NCBI GenBank assembly: GCA_019694655.1
Contig: JAIBBN010000006.1
Location: forward strand, 1-64,000
From: Leptospirales bacterium
GTDB lineage: Bacteria; Spirochaetota; Leptospiria; Leptospirales; Leptonemataceae
DNA length: 64,000 nt
Reading direction: 5' to 3'
Made by a program: the position numbers and the translations under genes. Under the pieces are notes generated by a model that was not told the DNA's origin, made no database searches, and worked only from the letters and a program-made list of their open reading frames with translations. How positions within the stretch are numbered: position 1 is the first letter of the stretch; the number at the start of each line of letters is the position of its first letter. Below are positions 18,116 through 26,468 of the stretch, piece by piece.

Positions 18116-19495
18116 TCAGCCGCCGCCAAGTCGTGGTAGAATTACAGAGAAGAAGGCCAGCGAAGCGAGGGCGACGCCCCAGCCAACGCCCAGGAAAAGG
18201 TAGGCCAGATTCAGTACCGGGTTCGTATAGAGGGCGCGTACAAAGCCGCCAAAGCTGCTGGTTTCCAGTGCAATGCGCTCAAAGTCCTCGACCGAAGGCT
18301 TGTGGCTGCGCAGCTGCAAGAGCGCCGTGATCATCGAGAGGCGAATGCCAGCAAAACCCAGAAAGAAGGATACGGGCGCCAGCGCGGCGGTAATCAGGGC
18401 GTTCAGCGGACGTACGCCGGTCAAGAGAGCGCCCAGGCCGCCGCCCAGTGCGCGCAACCCGGCCCACCAGAGGAGGGCCTGCCGGATTTGCTCCAGTCGA
18501 TCCGCTTCGCCGCGAAAAAACAGCACAGCCGATACAACCAGCAGCAGTGCGCCGCTGAGAACCCACTTCAGTATTTCCAGCCAGCGTCGACGCCGGGGCA
18601 GGCTGGAAAGCGACTGCAAATCAACCTGCGACCCATCCAGAAGTTCGCGCTCAATTCCCGGCAAGTGCCCGGCGCCAACAACCGCCACGATACGTTTCTT
18701 CCCGCTGCGTTGCAGCTCTTCGCGCAGCGATTGAGCCATAAAGCGGTCGCGCTCATCGATGATTACTTCGCGCACCGCTGCATAACGCGGCGGCAAATCA
18801 TCAAGCAGCGTCTCAAAAACATCGCGCTGCTTGAGGTTTTCAATTTCTGTCGGGTCGATATCCTCGCGCACCAGCAGCGACGCAGCCAGAGACGAAGCCA
18901 GCCAGAGGCGCGAAAAGAAGCCGACTCGGTCCCAGGCGCGGGCCAGCGTCGATCGCACCTCGCGATCGATCAATGCCAGGGGGATCTTTCTTTTTGTAGC
19001 CAGCTCTGCAGCGCGCAGCATCTCCGCGCCGGGCGCCACGCCGGTCAATTCGCCAATGCGCTTCTGAAAGGCTGACAGCGCCAGGCTGCTGGCCAGAAGC
19101 CAGATCTTGCCTTCGCGGATGACGCGAGCCATATCCAGTTTGCGCCAGCGATCTTGATCGGTCAATGACTGGTAGCGCGGGGCGCACAGCTCGATCGCAA
19201 CCAGGTCCGGTTTCAGCGCGGCGATCGCTGCCTCTACATCGGCGACGGATTCGGCGGACACGTGCGCCGTACCCAGCAGATGGATGACGCTGCGGCCCAG
19301 TTTTACCCGTCGCAGAGGCGCCTTTTTCAGTCGGGCCGCGGCTGCACGCGAAGCGCCGCTTCCGCCGGCCGACGAAGGGCGCGATTGGCGCCGCACGCCT
19401 GTCCCGGGCGACCTTACTTTAGCCTTCTGTACTGCCATTGCGTCCCAAGCAGCGGCAGCTTTCGCCGGAACCTCGCCAGGACCAGCGATTTTCAT
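18116..19495 (-). CDS. TraB/PrgY family membrane protein
   Basis: The start is uncertain: ATG 19495 (CAGGG upstream) or ATG 19438 are both reasonable, giving about 440-459 residues. The TraB domain begins with VIHLLGTAHVSAESV and continues with LVAIELCAPRYQSL and VVGAGHLPGIERELL, the conserved GTxH, ExC and GxxH motifs of this group, thought to be metal-dependent peptidase-like proteins. The C-terminal 170 residues hold about four to five hydrophobic segments. In enterococci, TraB/PrgY limits pheromone activity; the role in other bacteria is not established. Divergent from cheD. Confidence 0.85.
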   Translation of the reverse strand: MKIAGPGEVPAKAAAAWDAMAVQKAKVRSPGTGVRRQSRPSSAGGSGASRAAAARLKKAPLRRVKLGRSVIHLLGTAHVSAESVADVEAAIAALKPDLVAIELCAPRYQSLTDQDRWRKLDMARVIREGKIWLLASSLALSAFQKRIGELTGVAPGAEMLRAAELATKRKIPLALIDREVRSTLARAWDRVGFFSRLWLASSLAASLLVREDIDPTEIENLKQRDVFETLLDDLPPRYAAVREVIIDERDRFMAQSLREELQRSGKKRIVAVVGAGHLPGIERELLDGSQVDLQSLSSLPRRRRWLEILKWVLSGALLLVVSAVLFFRGEADRLEQIRQALLWWAGLRALGGGLGALLTGVRPLNALITAALAPVSFFLGFAGIRLSMITALLQLRSHKPSVEDFERIALETSSFGGFVRALYTNPVLNLAYLFLGVGWGVALASLAFFSVILPRLGGG

Positions 19496-19585
19496 TGCCC
19501 TGTCGATGGCAGCGCGGCGTTGCAGTATCTGAGGGCCGAAAGACGAGCGCTGGCAAACGACTCGCCCCGGCCCAACGTAAGCGGG

Positions 19586-20092
19586 ATGCAAGCCGATCCA
19601 TTATTCAAAGGGGTGGTAGTGCACGTCGGCGTCGCCGAGTGGAAAGTGGCCGAAAAACCCGACGCCCTGCGCACCACTCTTGGTTCTTGCGTTGGCATTG
19701 CACTCTATTGCGAAAGGAAGGGCGTCGGCGGTCTGGCGCATGTGCTGCTCGGTCACCCGCAGCCTGGCAAGATCGTCAACAAAGGCAAGTATGCCAGACC
19801 GGCGGTGCAAGGGCTTGTGCAGGATTTGCAGCGCGAAGGCGTTGCCGCCGAAGATCTGAGGGCCAGAATATTTGGCGGGGCTTCAATGTTTGAAGCTCAG
19901 AATTCTTCCTTCTTGCAAAACATTGGCGCCGGCAACGTAAGCGCCGTGAAAGAAGCGCTTCAGGAATTGCACATCCCGCTGCTGATCGAAGATGTCGGCG
20001 GGACTGCAGGCCGTACGATCACCTTTTTTCTGGACGATGGTCGAATCCTGCTGCGCGCCAACGGCAAAGAGAAGTATATCTACAAGGTTTAA
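19586..20092 (+). CDS. cheD: CheD, chemoreceptor glutamine deamidase
   Basis: A 168-residue protein. ATG 19586 has GCGGG just upstream and avoids overlap with the divergent TraB gene. The CheD catalytic pattern is present: TTLGSCVGIALYC with the nucleophilic Cys, GLAHVLLGHP with the His, and ARIFGGASMF with the later Thr/Ser region, then VGGTAGRTITFFLDDGRI. CheD deamidates glutamines in chemoreceptors and in some species binds CheC. No other chemotaxis gene is next to it; the HDOD gene starts 4 bases after its stop and is surely co-transcribed. Confidence 0.92.
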   Translation: MQADPLFKGVVVHVGVAEWKVAEKPDALRTTLGSCVGIALYCERKGVGGLAHVLLGHPQPGKIVNKGKYARPAVQGLVQDLQREGVAAEDLRARIFGGASMFEAQNSSFLQNIGAGNVSAVKEALQELHIPLLIEDVGGTAGRTITFFLDDGRILLRANGKEKYIYKV

Positions 20093-20096
20093 GTCC

Positions 20097-20978
20097 ATGG
20101 AAGCAGCGGAACAAAGCGCCGCAATCAAAGCGGCCATCGATAAGCGCCTCGCCGATATCCAGCAATTGCCGCCGATGCCGGCCATGGCTTCGCGCATCTA
20201 TTCCATGGCCTCCAATCCGGACGTGGACATCAAGGCTCTGGCCGAAGAGATCACGCGGGACCCAGCCATTACCGCAGCAATTATCAAGCTTTCCAATTCG
20301 GCTTACTACAAGCCGACGCGCCCGATTCGCAGCGTGCAGGAAGCGATTGTCACCCTTGGCCTTGAGACGGTGGCCAACATCGTAATGGTGGCGGCTTCGC
20401 GCGGACTGCTAAAAGTAAACCTCGATGCCTACAAGATTCCGGCTACCGAGATGTGGGATCACAGTTTGTTGGTCGCCGAGTTGAGCGGAGCGCTGGCGCG
20501 CATGAAGAAGGGATCGGCGCCGCCTGATGTCGCTTTCACCGCCGGCCTGTTGCACGATATTGGCAAGGTTACCCTGGTCAGCTACTTTCAGCAGGTCTAT
20601 CGGCCCATCGCGATTGAAATGGAGCGCAACCCCTCGGCGACCTTCATTGCCATCGAAGAGAAGTATCTGGGCTACAACCACGCCCAGCTCGGCGCTCGCT
20701 TGCTTGAAATCTGGAAGTTTCCGCCTGATCTGGTGGATGCCGTGCGCAACGTTTACACGCCAGAAAAGGCGCAGGTCAACAAGGCGCTCTGCGCTATCAT
20801 TCACATCGCAAATCTGGTGGCCATTGCCGGCGGAGTTGGCGTCGATATTGGCGGCCTCAGCGAGAAGTTGTCGGGCCAGGCGCTGGCCGCCCTGAAAATG
20901 ACTGACTCCGAAATGGAAGCCCTCTACTCACACCTGCCGGAGCTGCTGGAAAAGCTGGTCGATCTTCGCTCGATCTGA
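20097..20978 (+). CDS. HDOD-domain signalling protein
   Basis: A 293-residue cytoplasmic protein. ATG 20097 lies 4 bases after the cheD stop. The HDOD domain spans about residues 20-215: QQLPPMPAMASRIYSMA, LAEEITRDPAITAAIIKLSNS and AGLLHDIGKVTLVSYF, then the NHAQLGARLLEIWKFP segment. HDOD proteins are a subclass of the HD fold, usually without enzyme activity, and act in regulatory networks of motility and stress. Co-transcription with cheD points to a link with taxis or motility. An upstream in-frame start inside cheD is ignored. Confidence 0.9.
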   Translation: MEAAEQSAAIKAAIDKRLADIQQLPPMPAMASRIYSMASNPDVDIKALAEEITRDPAITAAIIKLSNSAYYKPTRPIRSVQEAIVTLGLETVANIVMVAASRGLLKVNLDAYKIPATEMWDHSLLVAELSGALARMKKGSAPPDVAFTAGLLHDIGKVTLVSYFQQVYRPIAIEMERNPSATFIAIEEKYLGYNHAQLGARLLEIWKFPPDLVDAVRNVYTPEKAQVNKALCAIIHIANLVAIAGGVGVDIGGLSEKLSGQALAALKMTDSEMEALYSHLPELLEKLVDLRSI

Positions 20979-20995
20979 TTTCCCATTGGCCGGCA

Positions 20996-21547
20996 ATGAA
21001 TCATCCGCAGGAGAACATCGCCTTCATTGGCGCCCGCGGAGCTGGCAAGTCGCGGCTCTCGCGCAAGCTTGGCAAGCTCTGCGGCCGCGTCACACTTTCT
21101 ACAGACAGCCTGATCAGCTACGAGGCTGGCGGCCTGACCATCGCCGAAATCGTCGCCGCCGAAGGATGGCATGGTTTTCGCCAGCGAGAATACCAATTGT
21201 TGCAGAAGTTCCTGGCGATGCGGCGCATTCTGATCGATTGTGGCGGCGGCATCCTGGTGGAGAGCGACGCACGCGGCGGAGAGGTTCTCTCGCAACGCAA
21301 GCTGCAATTGTTGCGGCAAACCGCAAACATTGTCTATATCAAGCGCAATCTGGAGTGGCTGCTGGAGCGCGGCCAGGCTGATGCTCTGCGACCGCAGTTG
21401 AGCGCCGACTATGAACAAACGTTGATGCGACGGTTGCCCTGGTATGAGGAAGCGGCGGATTTTACGCTGAATATGGACAGCCGCAGCCTGGACGAGGCCA
21501 TGCTTGTGTTGCAGCGCGAATTTGGACTGCAGGCGCCGGGGCTGTGA
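20996..21547 (+). CDS. Shikimate kinase-like protein
   Basis: A 183-residue P-loop kinase resembling AroK. FIGARGAGKSRLSRKL is the Walker A loop, LSTDSLI carries the Asp that binds shikimate, EIVAAEGWHGFRQREYQLL corresponds to the AroK EFR segment, and LIDCGGGIL is the GGG substrate loop. The late lid (RPQLS) is shorter than usual. It would phosphorylate shikimate in aromatic amino-acid synthesis, though related sugar-acid kinases share the fold. Starts 17 bases after the HDOD gene, and its TGA overlaps the GTG start of the beta-glycosidase. Confidence 0.8.
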   Translation: MNHPQENIAFIGARGAGKSRLSRKLGKLCGRVTLSTDSLISYEAGGLTIAEIVAAEGWHGFRQREYQLLQKFLAMRRILIDCGGGILVESDARGGEVLSQRKLQLLRQTANIVYIKRNLEWLLERGQADALRPQLSADYEQTLMRRLPWYEEAADFTLNMDSRSLDEAMLVLQREFGLQAPGL

Positions 21548-22875
21548 GTTTTCCAGCGCCGGCCAATTTTCTATGGGGAGCGGCTACCGCCGCCTATCAA
21601 ATTGAAGGCGCTCATGACGCGGATGGCAAGGGGCCTTCGGTCTGGGATGACTTTTCGCGCCGCGGCAAGATCAAGGGCCGGCAAAGCGGCGATCGCGCCT
21701 GCGATCATTACGCACGAATGAAGGAAGACGTTGGCCTGATGCGCGAGCTGGGTCTTGGCGCTTATCGCTTCTCGCTTTCCTGGCCGCGTATCCTGCCCGA
21801 TGGAACGCTGCGCGGCGGCCTCAACCAGGCCGGCATCGATTTTTATAAGCGCCTCTGCGACGAACTCTTACAGAGTGGTATCCGTCCCTTTGCCACGCTT
21901 TACCACTGGGATACGCCGCTGGCCATCGAACAGCAAGGCGGCTGGCAAAACAGGGACATTGCACTGCGCTTTGCAGATTATGCGCAAATGTGCGTGGCGC
22001 AGCTTGGCGACCGCATCAAGGACTGGATTACGCTGAATGAGCCCTTGATGTTTACACTGCTGGGCTATGGCCTGGGCTATTTTCCGCCTGGCAAGTTTGG
22101 TCGCCGCAGCTTTTTGCGCGCTGCGCACCACGCCCTGCTGGCCCAGGGCTGCGCAGCGCAGGCCATGCGCGCTGTCCGCGTCGGTTTGCATCTTGGAACA
22201 ACGATTTCCACCGTCGCCGGAACGGCGCACAGCCAACGCCCGCGCGACCAGCGCGCCCTCGCCGCCCATGACGCGCTCTTCAATCGTCTTTTTGTCGATC
22301 CGATATTCGGCGATGGCTATCCAACGGACGCCCTGCCCTGCCTGCGACGCATCGAATCCTTTGCAAAGGCCGGCGATCTGGAGACCATTCGGCAGCCCTT
22401 TGATTTTCTGGGCGTAAATCACTACTCGCGCAAGGTCGTTAAGTCGGCGCGCTATCTGCCCTGGATTGGCTTCCGGGAAAAACGCACGCCGCGCGGCGCG
22501 GAAAGGACGGCCATGGGCTGGGAGGTTTATCCGCCTGGATTTTATGATATCCTGATGAAATTCAGCAAATACGAAGCAATCCCGGCGTTGTATGTTACAG
22601 AAAATGGCGCAGCCACAGAAGACGAAGTCGCCGCCGACGGCGCGGTCCACGATGCCGCCCGACAGAGCTACCTGCAACGCTACATCGATCAGGCGCTGCG
22701 GGCGGCGCACGACGGCGGAAAGTTGCGCGGGTATTTTGTATGGAGTTTGTTCGACAATCTGGAGTGGCGCGAAGGCTACGACAAACGCTTTGGCATCGTC
22801 CGCGTCGATTTCCAGACGATGCAGCGCACGATCAAGGACAGCGGTCGCTGGTACGCAAAGCTGATCCGCGGCTGA
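21544..22875 (+). CDS. Family 1 beta-glycosidase
   Basis: A 443-residue GH1 enzyme of full length. The start is GTG 21544 in the four-base overlap GTGA with the previous stop; translation then runs directly into the family N-terminus FPAPANFLWGAATAAYQIEGA. The acid/base Glu is in TLNEPL (about residue 166) and the nucleophile in YVTENGA (about 355). YHWDTPLAIEQQGGW and GYFVWSLFDNLEW are further GH1 signatures. No signal peptide, so it would cleave beta-glucosides or galactosides in the cytoplasm. No sugar transporter is adjacent. Confidence 0.95.
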   Translation: MSFPAPANFLWGAATAAYQIEGAHDADGKGPSVWDDFSRRGKIKGRQSGDRACDHYARMKEDVGLMRELGLGAYRFSLSWPRILPDGTLRGGLNQAGIDFYKRLCDELLQSGIRPFATLYHWDTPLAIEQQGGWQNRDIALRFADYAQMCVAQLGDRIKDWITLNEPLMFTLLGYGLGYFPPGKFGRRSFLRAAHHALLAQGCAAQAMRAVRVGLHLGTTISTVAGTAHSQRPRDQRALAAHDALFNRLFVDPIFGDGYPTDALPCLRRIESFAKAGDLETIRQPFDFLGVNHYSRKVVKSARYLPWIGFREKRTPRGAERTAMGWEVYPPGFYDILMKFSKYEAIPALYVTENGAATEDEVAADGAVHDAARQSYLQRYIDQALRAAHDGGKLRGYFVWSLFDNLEWREGYDKRFGIVRVDFQTMQRTIKDSGRWYAKLIRG

Positions 22876-22933
22876 GCTCCGGCGCCCGGCGCCTCTGGTT
22901 TCGCGGCAGCGATTTTTTTTGATCGGCCGTTCT

Positions 22934-23845
22934 TTATTTTTTGGCCGGCGTTGCCAGTGCGCCAAGAGCCTTCATTACTGAATCAAAGCCGCTACGCCAG
23001 CGTTCAAGCAGATCGGTGGAACTGGCGCGCTGCGCCTGATCGTTCATGTCTTTGGAAAACTGATTGTAGACCTGCTCCATCTGGATGATTTTTGATTCCA
23101 GATCCTCCAGCAACCGCCCGCCTTTTTCTTTGTCGGCGAAGTTTCCAAATTCGTATTTTACGATCTCTTCGCGTACATTGCCCTTGAAGAGAAGATGCAG
23201 CTCAACCTGCATGTACTTCTGGATCAGTGAAAAGCGCCCTTCTTTCTCCAGACGGCGGACGCTGACCCTGAGCTTCGCGTTCTTGAGCACGCGCAACGGA
23301 CGAAACTTTGACGCGCGCTGCACCAGGTCATGATCCTCGGCCAGTTTCAGCGATTCGTCAAAGCCGCCCACGCGGCGGAAAAGCCGCGCGGATACAAAAA
23401 TGCAGAATCCTGCGGCGCGCGGATTGAGATCCTGATTCATCTTTACCGAAAGATTGGCAAAGCGAAACATTACTTCGTCGAGCTTGAGATCTGATTTGGG
23501 CAGAAACTCGCAGGTTGCCAGGTCCAGAAAGCGATCGTTCATCTCTTTGAATGCGCTCTCCAGGAAGTCGGGCGGCAATTCAACGTCGGCATCGAAAAAG
23601 AAAAGAAAATCGCCCGTTGCCGCCTCGGCGCCGCGATTGCGTCCTGGCCCCGGCATGCCGCCGGGGACGACTTTTGCGCCGTACTTTTTTGCTATCTTGA
23701 CTGTTTGATCCTTAGATCCGGCGTCAGCAACAATCGTCTCGAAATCCTGAAAGCTCTGCTTTTTCAACGATTCCAGGAGCACGGGCAGATCGATTTCTTC
23801 ATTGAGTGCAGGAATGATAATGCTGATGGCTGGTCGCTGGCCCAT
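22934..23845 (-). CDS. Family 2 glycosyltransferase
   Basis: A 303-residue GT-A fold enzyme. I choose ATG 23845 because the family N-terminus ISIIIPALNEEIDLPVLLESL follows immediately; the open frame further upstream has no GT features. FFFDADVELPPDFL contains the DxD metal motif, and GGFDESLKLAEDHDLVQRA is the usual acceptor-side ED motif. The last 70 residues are helical and probably coiled-coil. It likely transfers a sugar to a lipid or surface glycan. Convergent with the GH1 gene and divergent from the next hypothetical gene. Confidence 0.9.
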   Translation of the reverse strand: MGQRPAISIIIPALNEEIDLPVLLESLKKQSFQDFETIVADAGSKDQTVKIAKKYGAKVVPGGMPGPGRNRGAEAATGDFLFFFDADVELPPDFLESAFKEMNDRFLDLATCEFLPKSDLKLDEVMFRFANLSVKMNQDLNPRAAGFCIFVSARLFRRVGGFDESLKLAEDHDLVQRASKFRPLRVLKNAKLRVSVRRLEKEGRFSLIQKYMQVELHLLFKGNVREEIVKYEFGNFADKEKGGRLLEDLESKIIQMEQVYNQFSKDMNDQAQRASSTDLLERWRSGFDSVMKALGALATPAKK

Positions 23846-23980
23846 GGCGGACTCCGGCAGGGATTTGGCGGAAAGCTGAATCGGGCCCTGGCAGGCACAA
23901 CCAGAAATAGGGTCATCGGCCGCAGGCATTCGGGCTTGACCGGCGCCCTGAATCCTTGCTTCATTCAATCCATTGCGGCC

Positions 23981-24511
23981 ATGGACTCCTTCCTCCGCTA
24001 CTTCCACGACGACGGGCCTGGTTTTTCCGAACGGCGTTTCTATGTTCCTCCGGAAATCAGCGAGAAGCTGATGCGCCCCGAGGAAGCGGAGACGCGACTG
24101 GCCGCCGGCCAGAGCGCCGTTGACATCAGCGTCGATAAGTGGACGCGCATCCGCGAATTTCTGCGCTACCTGGAATCGATGTCCTTTCCCGATGTCTACT
24201 ACCATCAGCTGGAAGGCCTGATTGGCTTTCGCACCTGCGCACTCTGTCTGGATAGCGTGGCGCGGGTCATCAGAGAGCGCGGACAGGTCAGTCATCAGTC
24301 AGAGAAATGCGAGCTTTGCGCGCTGGCGCCCATCGATCGCTGTCCCGACCGCGGCAGCGTCTATCTGGGCATCGAGGGCGTGCTGCACGAGTCGCGCGAT
24401 TCCAGTCGCACCGGTCGAACCATCGCCAGCGTAGCCGCGGACTATCAGCGACTCTGCCAGCTGGTGGAAGGCATGGTCGCCAATCTTCAAGCGTGCTCCG
24501 TCCGCAGCTGA
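23981..24511 (+). CDS. Hypothetical protein with two CxxC pairs
   Basis: A 176-residue protein I do not recognise. ATG 23981 is the most likely start; the frame is open further upstream but would overlap the glycosyltransferase gene. CALC (in FRTCALCLDSV) and CELC (in SEKCELCALAPIDRC) are 24 residues apart and could bind zinc, with another Cys close by. The N-terminal half is acidic and helical. No signal peptide. It nearly touches the convergent DUF4279-like gene. Confidence 0.6.
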   Translation: MDSFLRYFHDDGPGFSERRFYVPPEISEKLMRPEEAETRLAAGQSAVDISVDKWTRIREFLRYLESMSFPDVYYHQLEGLIGFRTCALCLDSVARVIRERGQVSHQSEKCELCALAPIDRCPDRGSVYLGIEGVLHESRDSSRTGRTIASVAADYQRLCQLVEGMVANLQACSVRS

Positions 24512-24519
24512 TCGGCAAA

Positions 24520-25020
24520 TCAGGATGTCGTTTTCGCAACGTCGGAAATCTCGCAGACCACATGAGCGCCGACGTAGCCGATGAGTAGCAAGAGTTGCGG
24601 CGGAAGATGAAATTCGATCATCGCCGAAGTTCGCTTCTCAATGGCGCAAAAGAATTCCAGGCGAGCGTCATGAGCTATGCGCCTTAGCTGATTGCGCACC
24701 GGCAACAAACGCCGCAGCAATTGGTCGAGGTGCTCATCCAGACGAGCCTGGGCAGTGAGCGACGAGTTCAATTGCCAGAGTCCGGGCCGCCCGGGCAGTC
24801 CCTGCACCGCCCGATCGGCATCCATATTGAGCAACAGATTGATATGATCAGGATTGAGGTCCTCGGCAGTGATCGTAAAGATACACCAGCCCGTAAAAGC
24901 CGGACCGCTATCGGCCGCCGCCTCGGAGGTCGAGGCCTCGGCCGGCGGCGATGGATTGGAATTTTGCTCGATCAGCGGAGCGCCGGCCAGCAATTCTTCA
25001 AGCAGCGTCTCTGTAACCAT
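24520..25020 (-). CDS. DUF4279-like protein
   Basis: A 166-residue protein. After a Ser/Ala-rich N-terminal 40 residues, the segment TGWCIFTITAEDLNPDHI, then GLWQLNSSLTAQARLDEH and the helical LDQLLRRLLPVRNQLRRI, resembles the DUF4279 pattern, a small alpha/beta domain seen in immunity-like and stand-alone proteins. ATG 25020 is the start. No export signal. It is divergent from the FAD oxidoreductase gene with an 88-base gap. The family call is from memory of the pattern. Confidence 0.6.
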   Translation of the reverse strand: MVTETLLEELLAGAPLIEQNSNPSPPAEASTSEAAADSGPAFTGWCIFTITAEDLNPDHINLLLNMDADRAVQGLPGRPGLWQLNSSLTAQARLDEHLDQLLRRLLPVRNQLRRIAHDARLEFFCAIEKRTSAMIEFHLPPQLLLLIGYVGAHVVCEISDVAKTTS

Positions 25021-25108
25021 CCAGGCCGCACGTACTCCAAAAGTCTATGCCCTGCTGTCGCCCTCAATCTACTGGCTCGCGGCCAGCCTTGCGCACGCCG
25101 GAGGGAGC

Positions 25109-26452
25109 ATGAGCGCGTCCAGCGACAGGGGTCTTCTGATTATCGGCAACGGCGTAACCGGAATTTCAGCCGCGCGCCGCGTCCGACAGCTGGCGCCAGA
25201 GACGGCGATCCGCATTGTAGCAGACGAATGCTCTCACTTCTTTTCGCGCACGGCGCTGATGTATATTTACATGGGGCACATGCGCCAGATCGACACCGAA
25301 CCCTACGATCGCCAGTTCTGGGCAAAGAACCGCCTGCAGCTGATTCAGGACCGGGCGACTGCCATCGATCCAGCTGCCGGCCGGGCGCAGCTGGCTTCCG
25401 GCGCTGCGCTGGACTACGATTTCCTGCTGCTGGCCACCGGGGCGCGCTACAACCGCTTCGGCTGGCCGGGTCAGGACCTGCAGGGCGTCCTCGGGCTCTA
25501 TTCGCTGAGCGACCTGCAGGAAATCGAGAAGTACAGCGATGGACGCCTGCAGCAGGCGGTCCTGGTAGGCGGGGGCCTGATTGGCGTCGAACTGGCTGAA
25601 ATGCTGCACAGCCGCGGCGTGCAGGTTACAATGCTGGTGCGCGAAAAGGGCTACTGGGGCAACATCCTGCCGCCCGAGGAATCGCAGCTGGTGGAGGGCG
25701 AGCTCCTGCGTCACGGCATTGTGCTGCGACTGGAAACAGAGCTGGCCAGCATCGAAGGCGATGCTAGCGGACGCGCCGCTGCAGTACGTACCACAGCCGG
25801 GGAGCGGCTGCCCTGCCAGATGGTCGGTCTGACCGCCGGCGTCAGTCCCAACCTCGACCTCGCGCGTCAGATTCCGGGCTTGCAGCTGCGTCGCGGCATC
25901 GTTGTGGATCGCTGGCTGCGCACCAACTTGCCAGGAATCTTTGCCGCCGGGGATTGTGCCGAGCTCAGCGAAGATCGCGCCACAGCGGGACGCGTTGAAC
26001 AATTGTGGTACACCGGTCGGATGCAGGGCGAGGCCGCCGCCAACTCCATTGGCTGGATGCTGAAGCGCAAGGCCTCCTTCCAGCAACTCCCAGAGCTTGC
26101 CGCTCCCTATGAACGCGGTATCTGGTTTAACAGCGCCAAGTTCTTTCATCTCGAATACCAGACCTACGGCCAGGCGCCGGCAGAGCCCGCGCCCGGCCGG
26201 AGCCATGTCTGGGTGGATGCCAGACGTCGACGCTTGATTCGGCTCTACTGGGACGAAAGCGGCGCTATCAGCGGCTACAACTTCATGGGGCTGCGCTTTC
26301 GACAGCAGACCTGCAGCGATTGGATTGCGGCGCAAAGGCCGTGGCGAAGGGTCGCCGAGCAATTACGCGAGGCGGCCTTCGATCCGGAATTCAGCGCCGA
26401 TTTTCATGGCTCCTTCATGCAATCCCTGGGCGCACTGAGTGCAACGCACTGA
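25109..26452 (+). CDS. FAD/NAD(P)-dependent oxidoreductase
   Basis: A 447-residue flavoprotein with ATG 25109 preceded by GGAGGGAG. Two Rossmann motifs are clear: LLIIGNGVTGISAARRV for FAD and AVLVGGGLIGVELAEML for NAD(P). LLLATGARYN and GIFAAGDCAEL are the standard FAD-contact segments. The arrangement matches the nitrite-reductase/rubredoxin-reductase-like group, without redox cysteines at the centre. The C-terminal 90 residues are a small extra domain. Its stop is 16 bases before the polyferredoxin gene, so the two may form an NAD(P)H-to-iron-sulfur electron route. Confidence 0.88.
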   Translation: MSASSDRGLLIIGNGVTGISAARRVRQLAPETAIRIVADECSHFFSRTALMYIYMGHMRQIDTEPYDRQFWAKNRLQLIQDRATAIDPAAGRAQLASGAALDYDFLLLATGARYNRFGWPGQDLQGVLGLYSLSDLQEIEKYSDGRLQQAVLVGGGLIGVELAEMLHSRGVQVTMLVREKGYWGNILPPEESQLVEGELLRHGIVLRLETELASIEGDASGRAAAVRTTAGERLPCQMVGLTAGVSPNLDLARQIPGLQLRRGIVVDRWLRTNLPGIFAAGDCAELSEDRATAGRVEQLWYTGRMQGEAAANSIGWMLKRKASFQQLPELAAPYERGIWFNSAKFFHLEYQTYGQAPAEPAPGRSHVWVDARRRRLIRLYWDESGAISGYNFMGLRFRQQTCSDWIAAQRPWRRVAEQLREAAFDPEFSADFHGSFMQSLGALSATH

Positions 26453-26468
26453 CCAATTGGAGGCAATC

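Noticed and set aside
22890-22925. TCGC-GGCA-GCGA plus eight T after the GH1 gene as a terminator
   Set aside because: The stem is only four base pairs; the T run is suggestive but the structure is too weak to list.
21868-22965. 365-residue open frame antisense to the GH1 gene
   Set aside because: GH1 catalytic motifs are on the plus strand; the shadow has no supporting context.
25166-26362. 398-residue open frame antisense to the FAD oxidoreductase
   Set aside because: Both Rossmann motifs are on the plus strand, and the antisense frame lacks a start signal.
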